This document shows positions 34,921 through 44,083 of a stretch of DNA of 64,000 nt, one piece after another. Position 1 is the first letter of the stretch. Every line of letters begins with the position of its first letter. Position numbers and translations under genes: made by a program. This DNA is from JABCYV01 sp035512155 (GTDB lineage: Bacteria; Acidobacteriota; Terriglobia; Terriglobales; Acidobacteriaceae). Location of the stretch: assembly GCA_035512155.1 (NCBI GenBank), contig DATKEN010000014.1, positions 62,001-126,000 of the forward strand, read 5' to 3'. The notes below the pieces were generated by a model, which was given only the letters and a program-made list of their open reading frames with translations, had not been told where the DNA came from and made no database searches.

Positions 34921-37551
34921 ATGGCGGAGTTTCAGCCAGTCCTTGCGAACTCGACTGATACGTCGGAGTCCCTCTCTGGATCCGTCGTTGGCCGCTTCCG
35001 TGTCGGTGAACGGCTCGGAAAAGGCGGGATGGGCGAAGTCTACCGCGCGGAGGACACCAAGCTAAAGCGCACGGTCGCCCTCAAAAGGCTTGCCCCGCGG
35101 TTACGCGCCGATTCCATCTACCGGCGTCGCTTCCTTGAAGAGGCCGAGCGGGCCTCCCGCTTCAGCGATTCCCACATAGCTGCGGTATATGACGTTCTCG
35201 AAGAAGGCGACGAGATGTTTCTCGTCATGGAGTTGGTGGAAGGCGAGACTCTGCGCCAACGCATGCGGGAACCGATGTCGCTGAACCAGTTCTTCGACAT
35301 GGCGATCCAATGCGCGGAGGCGTTGGTAGCGGCCCACGAGCGCGGCATTGTTCACTGTGACATCAAACCCGAGAACATCATGCTTACCCAAAGCGGCCAA
35401 GTGAAAATCCTGGACTTTGGCGTAGCTAAGCACCTGCCGCGCTCGGACCAGAGTTCCACCGTCGACCGCGCCGGGACCATGGCCGGCACGCCCGCGTACA
35501 TGTCGCCAGAAGTCTTGCTGGAGAATCTTCCGGATGGCCGCGCGGATATGTTCTCTCTGGGCGTTGTGTTCTACGAAGCCCTGACCGGCCAGCACCCGTT
35601 TCTGGCCAGCAGTTTTGTGGCGACTACGGACCGCATCCGCAGGGAGACGCCCGCTCCAATCCACATCTTCAATCGCGAAGTTTCGAAGGAACTCGAAACC
35701 GTCGTCAGTAAAGCCATGGCCAAGGAACCGGGCCAGCGCTATGGCAGTGCTCGCGAACTGCTTGAAGACCTCCGGGCTGTGCAGGCTGGAACCACTCCCA
35801 GCAAGCTTTTGAGAGCGTTGCCCCGATGGAACGCGCAGAGCAAGGCTAGAGGAAAAGGTTGGACTGCGGGTACGCTCGCGGTCATTGCTGTTCTAGCGGT
35901 GATGGTCGCTTATCGGCAACCTCAGTTAAAGCATTGGTTGGGGTTTGGTGTTCCTTCTACGCCAGTTCAACTCGCGGTCTTGCCGTTTTCTCCTTCTGGA
36001 GATGATCCGAGCGCCAAAGCCTTTGGCGACGGACTCACCGATACCCTCACCGCAAAGCTTACTCAATTGACCGGAAACTACCCGCTGCAGGTCGTACCCA
36101 CCAGCGAAGTACGCGCGGGGGGCATTACCAGCGTGGAGCAGGCCCGAAAAGATTTTGGAGTGAACATGGTTCTGGAAGGCAGCCTGCACAGTTCCGGCAG
36201 CCAGGTTCGCGTGACCTACACCCTGGTGGACGCCAAGACCATGCGCCAACTCCACGCCGATACGGTCGACGCCGACGTGGCCGACGCTTTTGCTGTTGAA
36301 GACCGCGTCGTGGATGGCGTGATCGGAATGCTTGGTTTGGAGATCCGTGGCAACGATCGCGTAGTCCTGGCGTCTCATGGAACCGGCGACCCGTCGGCCT
36401 ATGATCAGTATCTGCGCGGACGAGGATACCTGCTCGACTATCACAAACACGAAAACATCGACAGCGCGATTTCGGCTTTCAACCGGGCAATAACTCTCGA
36501 TTCAAAATATGCGCAAGCTTATGCCGCCCTTGGAGAAGCCTACTGGCTCGGTTACCAGGAGGGCCAGGGTGGCAAGGATTGGATGGAGAAGGCCCGGTCC
36601 GCCTGTGACCATGCTGTGAGCAGCTCGCCCAAGTTGGCTGATGGATATGCGTGCCTGGGCCGGGTAAACAGCGGGACCGGCGAATACGAAAAAGCAGTGA
36701 CTAAGTTTCAGAAGGCCACCGCCTTAGATCCGACCAGCGATGCTGCTTTCCGCGGCCTGGCCGACGCTTACCAAAAACTGAACAAGCCGGCCGAGGCGGA
36801 AGCCACCTATAAGAAAGCGATTGCGCTGCGTCCGCAATACTGGGCCGGATACAGTTGGCTGGGAGTGTTTTACTGGCGGCAAGGACGGTACGACGACGCG
36901 GCCAAGATGTTCCAGGAAGTAATTACGCTGGCCCCGGACAACTTTCGCGGCTACTCCAATCTGGGTGGCGTCTACTACGTGCAAGCGCGCTATAAGGAAG
37001 CCATTCCGGTGCTGGAAAAGTCGATCGCCATTCGCCCAACCGTGGAAGCCTACAACAACCTCGGTGGAGCATATTTCTCCATGCGGAAGTTCGAGGATGC
37101 TGCGAACAATTACGAAAAAGGCCTAAAGCTTGACCAGACCAGATGGCTCAGCTGGGGCAATTTAGGAGATGCCTATTACTGGGCCCCTGGAAAGCGACAA
37201 CAAGCGGGGAAGGCGTACCAGGAAGCCATCCGTCTTGCGGATGAGAAGCTTCGGGTCAACCCGCGCGACGGCTCCCTGTTAGCTTTCCGGGCGACGTATC
37301 TGGCGATGACAGACAAAAAGGATGAGGCTTTAGCATCACTGCAGAAGGCGCAGTCGCTCTCGCCCGCTGATCCGGATGTCCAGTTCCGAGGCGCACTTGT
37401 CTACAACCATTTGGGCGACACTGACCACGCGTTGCAGTTGCTGCAAGAGGCATTGCTGTCTGGGATCTCGCCAGAGTGGGTGCGCGACACTCCGGACTTT
37501 GATCACTTGCGCCCGGATCTGCGGTTTCAGGCTATGCTCCGCAAGCACTAG
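34921..37551 (+). CDS. Ser/Thr protein kinase with C-terminal TPR repeats
   Basis: 876 residues. Kinase domain, residues 24-290: glycine loop GERLGKGGMGEVYRA, Lys55, catalytic HCDIKPENIML, DFGVAK, and GTPAYMSPEVL. One membrane helix near 318-335 (GTLAVIAVLAVMVAY) follows. The outside part starts with a TolB-like/adenylate-cyclase-associated domain (LAVLPFSPSGDDPSAKAFGDGL, cut here) and then about eight TPRs from residue 500 to the end. This layout is very common in Acidobacteriota. Target proteins are unknown. Confidence 0.9.
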   Translation: MAEFQPVLANSTDTSESLSGSVVGRFRVGERLGKGGMGEVYRAEDTKLKRTVALKRLAPRLRADSIYRRRFLEEAERASRFSDSHIAAVYDVLEEGDEMFLVMELVEGETLRQRMREPMSLNQFFDMAIQCAEALVAAHERGIVHCDIKPENIMLTQSGQVKILDFGVAKHLPRSDQSSTVDRAGTMAGTPAYMSPEVLLENLPDGRADMFSLGVVFYEALTGQHPFLASSFVATTDRIRRETPAPIHIFNREVSKELETVVSKAMAKEPGQRYGSARELLEDLRAVQAGTTPSKLLRALPRWNAQSKARGKGWTAGTLAVIAVLAVMVAYRQPQLKHWLGFGVPSTPVQLAVLPFSPSGDDPSAKAFGDGLTDTLTAKLTQLTGNYPLQVVPTSEVRAGGITSVEQARKDFGVNMVLEGSLHSSGSQVRVTYTLVDAKTMRQLHADTVDADVADAFAVEDRVVDGVIGMLGLEIRGNDRVVLASHGTGDPSAYDQYLRGRGYLLDYHKHENIDSAISAFNRAITLDSKYAQAYAALGEAYWLGYQEGQGGKDWMEKARSACDHAVSSSPKLADGYACLGRVNSGTGEYEKAVTKFQKATALDPTSDAAFRGLADAYQKLNKPAEAEATYKKAIALRPQYWAGYSWLGVFYWRQGRYDDAAKMFQEVITLAPDNFRGYSNLGGVYYVQARYKEAIPVLEKSIAIRPTVEAYNNLGGAYFSMRKFEDAANNYEKGLKLDQTRWLSWGNLGDAYYWAPGKRQQAGKAYQEAIRLADEKLRVNPRDGSLLAFRATYLAMTDKKDEALASLQKAQSLSPADPDVQFRGALVYNHLGDTDHALQLLQEALLSGISPEWVRDTPDFDHLRPDLRFQAMLRKH

Positions 37552-37598
37552 GAGTAAGCCAAGTTACTTGCAGTTGATCGTGACAAAAGGAGGAATGC

Positions 37599-37949
37599 AT
37601 GGACACAGAAAGCAATGTCGAACAGTTGCAGAAAGAGAAGTGCTATCACATCGAGGCAAGCCCAGCCAAACTTCCGGTGCACATCCGTCAAGACGGGGAG
37701 GTCGACAATGAAGTCGTCAACCTGCGAAGGTGCGTGGGAGACGAAATTGTTTGGGAGGCGGAGGGGGCTGACTTCTTGATCGAGTTCCCTAAGAGTCCCT
37801 TCGAGGAAAGCAAGTTCCACGTGCCGGCGGGAGGCAGCGTGAGTTCCGGACCAGTCCGTCCGGATTCACCAATCGACTACTTTCAGTATTTCATTACGAA
37901 CGTAGCTTTGGCGAAGAGCGCAGATCCGGGCGCAGACATCAAGCCCTAG
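37599..37949 (+). CDS. Small hypothetical protein, possibly cupredoxin-like
   Basis: 116 residues, no signal peptide. AAAGGAGG lies upstream of the ATG at 37599. The core LRRCVGDEIVWEAEGADF, then IEFPKSPFEESKFHV, a SGPV turn and DYFQYFITN resembles the Greek-key beta sandwich of cupredoxin-like proteins, but the copper-binding His/Cys/His set is not seen. It is 47 bases after the kinase and may be co-transcribed. The function is not known. Confidence 0.5.
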   Translation: MDTESNVEQLQKEKCYHIEASPAKLPVHIRQDGEVDNEVVNLRRCVGDEIVWEAEGADFLIEFPKSPFEESKFHVPAGGSVSSGPVRPDSPIDYFQYFITNVALAKSADPGADIKP

Positions 37950-38047
37950 ATGAAGTTGGCCCGACAAGTTAGACTCGAAGCCGACAGAGCCGTGGTGCGC
38001 TCACTGAGCCGTTTGGGGGGTTGTTAAACAGGCAAGACGTTGGATCT

Positions 38048-40420
38048 TTACCGCATCGACTCTTCCACTTCTGAGATCCAGCCGGGGCGTTTCAGCACCT
38101 CGCGCGGCTTGGGACCATCTGCCGCACCGACGATGCCGTCTCGTTCCATCAGATCGATGAGGTGCGCCGCGCGGCCGTAGCCGATTCGCAGGCGGCGCTG
38201 CAGCAGGGAAGTGGACGCTTTCCCGAACTCGACCACCAATCGGACACCGTCTTCGTAGAGTGGGTCGTGCTCGGCTTCATCTCCTTCGCCAGAGCCGTCT
38301 TCGCCCCCCTGGCGCTCTTCTTTCGGAGCCTCCAGGAATTTCTGTTCGTACTCTGCAGTGCCCTGTGAACGCCAGAACTCGACCACGGCGGCAATTTCTT
38401 TTTCGGTCACGAAAGGTGCATGCAGGCGATGCACGCGGGCTGACCCGGACGGCAGATAAAGCATGTCACCGCGCCCCAGCAGGGCCTCAGCGCCGTTGGC
38501 GTCGAGAATCGTGCGTGAATCTACCTTGGTGGCTACGCGGAAGGAAATACGCGCTGGGAAATTGGCTTTGATCAGGCCAGTAATGACATCCACCGAAGGC
38601 CGCTGCGTGGCCAGCACCAGGTGAATGCCAACCGCCCGCGCCATCTGCGCCAGACGCGTGACCGACTCCTCCACATTGCCAGAATCGAGCATCATCAAGT
38701 CAGCCAATTCGTCGATGATGATTACGATGTAGGGCAGCGGCCGGTCTTCCGAATCTTCGCCGAACAAGCTACGGGTACCGTCTTCGTCGAACAACTTGTT
38801 GTACTGATCGATGTTGCGCACGCCTTTTTCCGCCAATAGCTTCAGGCGACGCTCCATCTCGCGTACAGCATTGCGGAGCGCGTTCGCCGCCAACTTTGGC
38901 TCGGTGATGATGGGCGTGTACAGGTGCGGTACACCTTCATAATTGCCTAACTCCAGCCGTTTAGGATCAACCAGAATGAGTCGCACCTGATCCGGCGTCG
39001 CCTTGTAGAGGATGGACATGATCATGGCATTGATAGCCACGCTCTTGCCTGCTCCAGTTGAGCCGGCGATTAGAAGGTGCGGCATGCCATTGAGATCGGC
39101 GGTGACGATGCGGCCATTGATGTCCTTGCCCAATGCCAAGGTAAGTTTCGACTTGGTGCCGATGAACTCCGAGGACTCAATGTTTTCCCGCAGCCAGATA
39201 ATTTCGCGCTCGCGATTGGGTACCTGAATGCCCACGGTGGACTTTCCTGCCATGCGCTCGATCAGAATGCTCTCGGCTTTCAGCGCCAGACAAAGATCGT
39301 CGGTGAGGTTGGTGATCCGGCTGTACTTGATGCCGGCCTCGGGCTTGAACTCGAACGTGGTGACCACGGGACCGGGATTGATCTGCGTGACCTGCCCGTG
39401 CACTTCAAACTCTGCGTACTTTCCCGTGAGCACCTGGGCCAGCAACTTCAACTCTTCGGCATCGACCGCCTGCTGCTCGTCCGGACGATGCAGCAAACTG
39501 CTGGGCGGTAGCTTGTAGCCGCCGGCAATGCGCGGCAGAGTGGTCTTCGCCTTCACCGCACTGTCGGCGCGCGCGCTGACTTCTGGAGCGGGTAGCTCGG
39601 ACTCAGCCTGAACCTCCGGCGGTTGCGGCTGCGGTTGGCTCCGCTCAGGTGCCGCCATTCGCTCGATGCCTGTCGTCGACGGCTCAACTATACGTGAGGC
39701 TGACGGGGCCTCCGAGGCTGCCGCACGGGCTTGGACCAATTGTGCCGTGACCGTCGGTCGGGCCGCGCGCCACTTCTCCAATTCCTGTTGCATTTTCTTC
39801 TTGGCGCGCGCCGCCTGCCAATCTTTCCAGCGATCCCAAAGGGCGATGGCAAAGGCAAAGCGGGTCGGGGCCCAGACCTGCAGCGCAGCGAAGGAAAATG
39901 CAGTAGAGAGATATAGCGCCACCGCGAGAATCGTGGCGCACACGATATAGGCGCCCGCCAAGTTAAAGTAATGGATGAGGACATCACCCACAATCCGCCC
40001 CACCAGCCCTTCGATCGGGATTACGCCCATCCAACGCACATGCCCGGGCAAGAGCGCCAAAAGTGCCGGAATGAAAGTCAGCAGCCAGATTCCTCCCAGC
40101 GATTTGGCGACTGGCGAGGTGATCTTACGTGAGCGAAACCAGCGCATACCCATCCCGGCGAAGAAAATCGGAAGGAGAAACGCGCCAATACCGAAGCCCT
40201 GCAGCACCAGGTCGGAAACCAATGCTCCGGCCACGCCAATCCAGTTGCGCGCTGCGCGGGAGCCAGTCAGCACCGAGGCGCTATTGAACGAGGGATCGAG
40301 CGGCGAATAGGAAGCCAGAGCGAGGAAAAGAAGGAGGGCGGAGACGCACAACAAAAACCCGATCAGCTCGTTGAGCCGTCGGTTGTTGGTCGGAGCGAAG
40401 ATCCGTGAGATATATGTCAT
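38048..40420 (-). CDS. ftsK: DNA translocase FtsK/SpoIIIE
   Basis: 790 residues from ATG 40420; the frame is open for 33 more codons upstream but MTYISRIFAPTNNRRLNE fits better. Four N-terminal membrane helices (residues 20-185), an Ala/Pro/Glu-rich linker, then the motor with Walker A AGSTGAGKSVAINAM and Walker B IVIIIDELADLMML. The C-terminal gamma winged helix ends the protein (GVRLVVEFGKASTSLLQRRLRIGY). It pumps DNA at the division septum for chromosome dimer resolution. Linker is short, as in SpoIIIE. Confidence 0.92.
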   Translation of the reverse strand: MTYISRIFAPTNNRRLNELIGFLLCVSALLLFLALASYSPLDPSFNSASVLTGSRAARNWIGVAGALVSDLVLQGFGIGAFLLPIFFAGMGMRWFRSRKITSPVAKSLGGIWLLTFIPALLALLPGHVRWMGVIPIEGLVGRIVGDVLIHYFNLAGAYIVCATILAVALYLSTAFSFAALQVWAPTRFAFAIALWDRWKDWQAARAKKKMQQELEKWRAARPTVTAQLVQARAAASEAPSASRIVEPSTTGIERMAAPERSQPQPQPPEVQAESELPAPEVSARADSAVKAKTTLPRIAGGYKLPPSSLLHRPDEQQAVDAEELKLLAQVLTGKYAEFEVHGQVTQINPGPVVTTFEFKPEAGIKYSRITNLTDDLCLALKAESILIERMAGKSTVGIQVPNREREIIWLRENIESSEFIGTKSKLTLALGKDINGRIVTADLNGMPHLLIAGSTGAGKSVAINAMIMSILYKATPDQVRLILVDPKRLELGNYEGVPHLYTPIITEPKLAANALRNAVREMERRLKLLAEKGVRNIDQYNKLFDEDGTRSLFGEDSEDRPLPYIVIIIDELADLMMLDSGNVEESVTRLAQMARAVGIHLVLATQRPSVDVITGLIKANFPARISFRVATKVDSRTILDANGAEALLGRGDMLYLPSGSARVHRLHAPFVTEKEIAAVVEFWRSQGTAEYEQKFLEAPKEERQGGEDGSGEGDEAEHDPLYEDGVRLVVEFGKASTSLLQRRLRIGYGRAAHLIDLMERDGIVGAADGPKPREVLKRPGWISEVEESMR

Positions 40421-40490
40421 TGGGCGTAGTCGGCGACTCGCAAGCAACGTCCCCATCGCCGGGCTGCCGCGACTAGGCCAGAGCCTGATA

Positions 40491-40519
40491 ATTATGCCAA
40501 GAAGCGGGCGAACCGACAA
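40491..40519 (-). promoter_or_regulatory. Candidate ftsK promoter
   Basis: On the minus strand TTGTCG (40519-40514) and CATAAT (40496-40491) are 17 bases apart. The start would be near 40484, giving a leader of about 60 bases to the ftsK ATG at 40420. Confidence 0.4.
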
Positions 40520-40613
40520 TCGAGGAATTCGCGGGCAGTATCGAACTGGTTTCCCGTACGATAGTTACGTAAGTACAGCCGTTCCTTCAACTTCGCCCAC
40601 AGGATACCGGCCG

Positions 40614-41507
40614 CTATCCAGTCGCTCTTGCCAAAAACGCCAGCACCAACGCACCCACGACGATGCGGTAGATCGCAAACGGCGCGAAGCCACGCTTCCG
40701 CACGTACGCCATGAACCAGGCCACGGACGCGTAGGCTACGAGAAACGAAACCGCAAAGCCAATCGCCAATACGACCCATCCATGCGAGTCAATTCGCGAG
40801 ACGCCAATCGGGTTCGCAGCCTTTCCGCGCAGCGACTTCAACAGGTCATAGCAAGTGGCTACCACCATGGTGGGAATTGACAGAAAGAACGAAAATTCCA
40901 AGGCTGACGCTCGCGACATTCCGGCCAATTGCCCAGCGGCAATGGTAGACATGGAACGCGAGGTCCCCGGAAACACTGCCGAAAGAATCTGACAGGCGCC
41001 AATCCAGACGGCCTGACCCAGGCTCATGGCCTCCATTTTCCAGGTGTGAATTCGGCTGGCGGTGGCAGACGGCCCGGCCGCCTCCGACGGGGCGTTGACC
41101 GCATCCACAATCCACATCACAAATCCACCCACCAGCAAAGCCGTGCCCATGATGTATAGACTCTCCAGGTGCTTGCCGATGACTTTGGTCAAAAGAAATG
41201 CTGGGATCGCGGTCACCACAAAAGCCACCATCGTGAGTCCCAGGGGATGGGTCAATGCCGTGCGATCCCCATTCTCCCCTTTGGGGAAGGTCGAAAGAAA
41301 TTTCGCGATCCGGCTGCGGAAATACACCGGCAGACACAGGATCGCGCCCAGCTGAATGACAATTGTGTACATCTTCCAGTAGCCGTCGGAAAGGCTGATG
41401 TGAAATAAACTTTCGGCAATGCGCAGATGGGCGGTCGAGCTGACTGGCAAAAATTCCGTAAGGCCTTCGATGATTCCGAGGACAACGGAAAGTAGGTAAT
41501 CGTTCAA
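40614..41507 (-). CDS. uppP: Undecaprenyl-diphosphatase (UppP/BacA)
   Basis: 297 residues from TTG 41507, chosen because GGAGGA lies directly upstream and the product then begins NDYLLSVVLGIIEGLTEFLP like the family. Motifs GIIEGLTEFLPVSSTAHL and FPGTSRSMSTI (second PGTSRS box) are the catalytic signatures; about eight hydrophobic helices are seen. It recycles undecaprenyl pyrophosphate to the carrier lipid for peptidoglycan and gives bacitracin resistance. A soluble insertion around residues 150-165 (NAPSEAAGPSATASR) is unusual. Confidence 0.9.
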   Translation of the reverse strand: MNDYLLSVVLGIIEGLTEFLPVSSTAHLRIAESLFHISLSDGYWKMYTIVIQLGAILCLPVYFRSRIAKFLSTFPKGENGDRTALTHPLGLTMVAFVVTAIPAFLLTKVIGKHLESLYIMGTALLVGGFVMWIVDAVNAPSEAAGPSATASRIHTWKMEAMSLGQAVWIGACQILSAVFPGTSRSMSTIAAGQLAGMSRASALEFSFFLSIPTMVVATCYDLLKSLRGKAANPIGVSRIDSHGWVVLAIGFAVSFLVAYASVAWFMAYVRKRGFAPFAIYRIVVGALVLAFLARATG

Positions 41508-41604
41508 GCTTCCTCCATGGGCGGACAAACAGACGAGAGAAAGTATGGCAGAAATCTCGGATCAAACGGCTAGCGGGTTTGGTTCGCAGTCCCTGAGCGC
41601 GGGT

Positions 41605-42558
41605 TCATTCGGTTGCGTTGCCATACGTCGGGATTTTTTGCTCTATCAAGTACAGCAATCGCTGGGCGCGCGCTCCCCAGTCAGATTGAGGAGATTGAGA
41701 TACCACTTTCTGCGCCAGTGCAATGGCCTTAACTCTGGACTCCTCGGACTTCTTCGGTTGTTCTTCGGTTTTGTAGATCTCGATCAACGCTGCCTTACGT
41801 GAAGCCGCGTCGTACAACGCCTCTGCCGCCGCAGGAGACTGTGAATGCTCATTCGCGTACTTCTCGTAAATCTCAGCCTCCTTTTCAGGACACTTCGACG
41901 CACCCTGCCAATCGCCACACAACTTATTGTCGATCAGGTGAAAAGCTGCGAGATCGGCCCACCTGCTGCCAGGAAATTTCTTGATTACTTCCTTCATGTA
42001 TTTTTCCTCCATACCTTCGCGCAAATACGGATCCCGTTCCCTGGCCGAAGGGCGGGAAGACACATCTGCCTTCTCGATCTGCCAGCGGATATCGGCTGAA
42101 CGATACATAGCCTCGCCCGCCAGCGGCGAGCTGGGGAAGTACTCACCCACGCGATAATAGAGGCGCATCGCGTCCTGCGCGGCGCCGCGGCGCCCGTGGC
42201 GCTGGCTGGCCTGATCTTCGGAGTCGACAGCTTCCCCGTACAGCACTCGGTCGCCATTCGGGGTCGACGCGCGCACTATCCCCTTATCGAGCATCCATCC
42301 CGAAACCGTGCGCTCTTCGGTCAGATTGGCCTCGACGCGCACCCACCCGCCGCTGGTTTCAATCACGATGACCTCGCGGCCGCGGTCAACTTCGCCTAGC
42401 TTGGCGGAAGCTTTATCCGGAGAAATGTAGAGCGTGCCTACACGCATCATTGCCGCGCGCTGGATGTCAGCGGCGGTTGCAGCGGTGGTCATCAGCAACA
42501 TGGTAGCCGCAACAAGAACGAAAGTTGTTTTCAGGGTTGTTCTCCGACGCAGACGCAT
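41605..42558 (-). CDS. Exported SH3b-domain protein with TPR-like helices
   Basis: 317 residues. Signal peptide TTFVLVAATMLLMTTAATAA, then a bacterial SH3 domain (residues 38-95: VGTLYISPDKASAKLGEVDRG, IVIETSGGWVRVE, SGWMLDKG), followed by helical repeats from 125 (MRLYYRVGEYFPSSPLAGEAM, MKEVIKKFPGSRWADLAAFHL, YANEHSQSPAAAEALYDAA), which look like tetratricopeptides of the type in BamD/YbgF-like envelope proteins. It probably works in the periplasm on the cell wall or outer membrane. No exact family is recognised. Confidence 0.65.
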   Translation of the reverse strand: MRLRRRTTLKTTFVLVAATMLLMTTAATAADIQRAAMMRVGTLYISPDKASAKLGEVDRGREVIVIETSGGWVRVEANLTEERTVSGWMLDKGIVRASTPNGDRVLYGEAVDSEDQASQRHGRRGAAQDAMRLYYRVGEYFPSSPLAGEAMYRSADIRWQIEKADVSSRPSARERDPYLREGMEEKYMKEVIKKFPGSRWADLAAFHLIDNKLCGDWQGASKCPEKEAEIYEKYANEHSQSPAAAEALYDAASRKAALIEIYKTEEQPKKSEESRVKAIALAQKVVSQSPQSDWGARAQRLLYLIEQKIPTYGNATE

Positions 42559-42567
42559 GCTGCCTCT

Positions 42568-43590
42568 CTACACAGTGAGACGAGGCTCCGCAGAGCTTTT
42601 GTTGCCTGTCAGATCTCGGGTGCCGCGAATCTCCGCCAACATTCCGGGCTCAATATTTCCTCCGCTGATTACAGCGACGTTGATTCTGGTTTTTGGCAGT
42701 TGGTCTTGCCGGAAGAGAAATGCGGCTACCGCGACGGCGCCGCTGGGCTCCGCAACGGTTTTGGGGTCCGCCGCCAGCCGTCGCATGGCTTCTAGGATCT
42801 CATTCTCGGAGACGGTGACAATATCGTCCACATATCGCCGGATGTGCTCGAAAGTGATTGGACCCAGGCTCTGCGTGCGCAACCCATCAGCCAGGGTTCT
42901 GGTGACTTGCTCAGCGGCGAACACCACGATTTTGCCCGCGCGCAGGCTGGCTTGCGCGTCTGCCGCCAGTTCCGGCTCTGCTCCAATCACTTTCACCGTC
43001 GGCTTACTCAGTTTTATCGCGGTAGCTACGCCGCTGATCATGCCACCTCCTCCGACCGGAACAATCACGGTTTCCACTTCGGGTAAGTCTTCCAGGATTT
43101 CCAGACCGATGGTCCCTTGTCCAGCAATGATCTCGTCATCGTTGTAGGGAGGCACGACGACATAGCCATGTCGTACTGCCAGTTCTTCGGCTTTGAGCTG
43201 CCGCTCTGAACTGGCCGGACCAACTACTATGACCTCCGCCCCTAATGACGTAGTCGCTTCACGCTTGATTACCGGCGCGTTCTCAGGCATTACGATGATG
43301 GCTTTCACACCCAAGGCTCGCGCCGCGAAGGCTACTCCCTGAGCATGATTGCCGCTGGAATAGGAGATCACGCCGCGCCCGCGTTCTTCCTGAGTAAGAG
43401 ACGCAATCTTGTTGTATGCCCCTCGGAGTTTGAAGGCGCCGATAGGCTGCTGGTTCTCGGGCTTGAGGAAGAGCCGGCGGTTGTCGGCGGCGCCGTCCGT
43501 CTGATGAATGTGCGACTCGACTGGTTTTGTGCGCACGGCAATGCCCCGGAGGCGAGCTTGAGCATCCCGAATGTCGTCTAAGGTAACGAT
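42568..43590 (-). CDS. Threonine ammonia-lyase (dehydratase), apparently without a normal start codon
   Basis: 340 residues. PLP enzyme of fold type II: the lysine in PIGAFKLRGAYNK, YSSGNHAQGVAFAARALG, VPVGGGGMISGVATAIK, ISGGNIEP. It deaminates threonine to 2-oxobutyrate, the first step to isoleucine; the compact form with only a short C-terminal tail is of the catabolic type. The N-terminus should read M-V/I-T-L-D-D-I-R; here that first codon is ATC at 43590, with GGAG eight bases upstream. No ATG, GTG or TTG lies between it and the repeat at 43612-43671; the frame remains open through the repeat to ATG 43770 but that part is repeat-derived. An AUC start, a mutated start, or a start within the repeat are all possible. 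Confidence 0.8.
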   Translation of the reverse strand: MVTLDDIRDAQARLRGIAVRTKPVESHIHQTDGAADNRRLFLKPENQQPIGAFKLRGAYNKIASLTQEERGRGVISYSSGNHAQGVAFAARALGVKAIIVMPENAPVIKREATTSLGAEVIVVGPASSERQLKAEELAVRHGYVVVPPYNDDEIIAGQGTIGLEILEDLPEVETVIVPVGGGGMISGVATAIKLSKPTVKVIGAEPELAADAQASLRAGKIVVFAAEQVTRTLADGLRTQSLGPITFEHIRRYVDDIVTVSENEILEAMRRLAADPKTVAEPSGAVAVAAFLFRQDQLPKTRINVAVISGGNIEPGMLAEIRGTRDLTGNKSSAEPRLTV

Positions 43591-43611
43591 GGCATCATCT
43601 CCGTATGAATT

Positions 43612-43671
43612 GTCATCCTGAGCGCAGTGGGAACTTCGCAATGCGAAATTCCCACGGAGCCGAAGGATCCC
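43612..43671. repeat. Interspersed palindromic repeat element
   Basis: TGTCATCCTGAGCGCAGTGG through GAGCCGAAGGATCC contains a long hairpin: GTGGGAACTTCGC (43627-43639) and GCGAAATTCCCAC (43643-43655) pair with one mismatch around a 3-base loop. Outer arms TCATCCT...AGGAT are also inverted. The opening TGTCATCCTGAGCG and closing CGAAGGATC are hallmarks of a dispersed bacterial repeat that I know from many genomes including Acidobacteriota. It lies directly before threonine dehydratase. Confidence 0.6.
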
Positions 43672-43804
43672 TATTTCGACCTGCAACTCCCGGCGACCCC
43701 ACGCTTTCACGAAAGCATCAAGACAACCATTGAGGGTGCCTCCTCTTCGAGTTTTTTGCAAGGGTCGCATTTGAGGTATGTCTTAATTGTCTTCGAATCG
43801 GCTC

Positions 43805-43837
43805 TTGACATAATGATGCCTTAAGATATAGCATCAT
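43805..43837 (+). promoter_or_regulatory. VapBC promoter with overlapping palindromic operator
   Basis: TTGACA at 43805-43810 and TATAGC at 43827-43832 are 16 bases apart. The palindrome ATGATGC (43813-43819) / GCATCAT (43831-43837) covers the spacer and the -10 box, as expected for an operator bound by the antitoxin. The start of transcription falls at about 43838-43841, on the GTG of the antitoxin gene, so the message would be leaderless. Confidence 0.6.
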
Positions 43838-43840
43838 GAT

Positions 43841-44083
43841 GTGCGTACGACACTTTCCCTCGATGACGATGTTGCCCGCCTCTTAGACAAAGAGAGCCGG
43901 CGATCCGGTGCCTCCTTCAAGGAGGTGGTCAACCACTTTCTTCGCCTTGGACTCACCGCATCGAAGCTGCCGGCGCGAAAGCCATTCTCCGTCGCTCCCC
44001 GAAAACTGGGACTGCCTCCCGGACTCACTTACGACAACATTGAGCAGTTACTCGATGTCCTTGAAGGCCCGGCGCACCGGTGA
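43841..44083 (+). CDS. Antitoxin of a VapBC-type module
   Basis: 80 residues from GTG 43841. It opens with MRTTLSLDDDVARLLDKESRR, here cut to TLSLDDDVARLLDK, a ribbon-helix-helix DNA-binding motif, then SFKEVVNHFLRLGL. The C-terminal half, rich in Pro and Leu, would wrap the toxin. Antitoxin and toxin genes overlap by four bases. It should repress its own promoter through the palindrome at 43813-43837. Confidence 0.75.
   Translation: MRTTLSLDDDVARLLDKESRRSGASFKEVVNHFLRLGLTASKLPARKPFSVAPRKLGLPPGLTYDNIEQLLDVLEGPAHR

Noticed and set aside
40371..40880. Plus-strand 169-aa frame over the ftsK start and uppP end
   Set aside because: Overlaps two well-supported genes on the other strand and has no protein-like pattern.
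43593..43770. N-terminal extension of threonine dehydratase
   Set aside because: The extra residues are the translation of the palindromic repeat and flanking DNA, not of a dehydratase; the family core starts at 43590.
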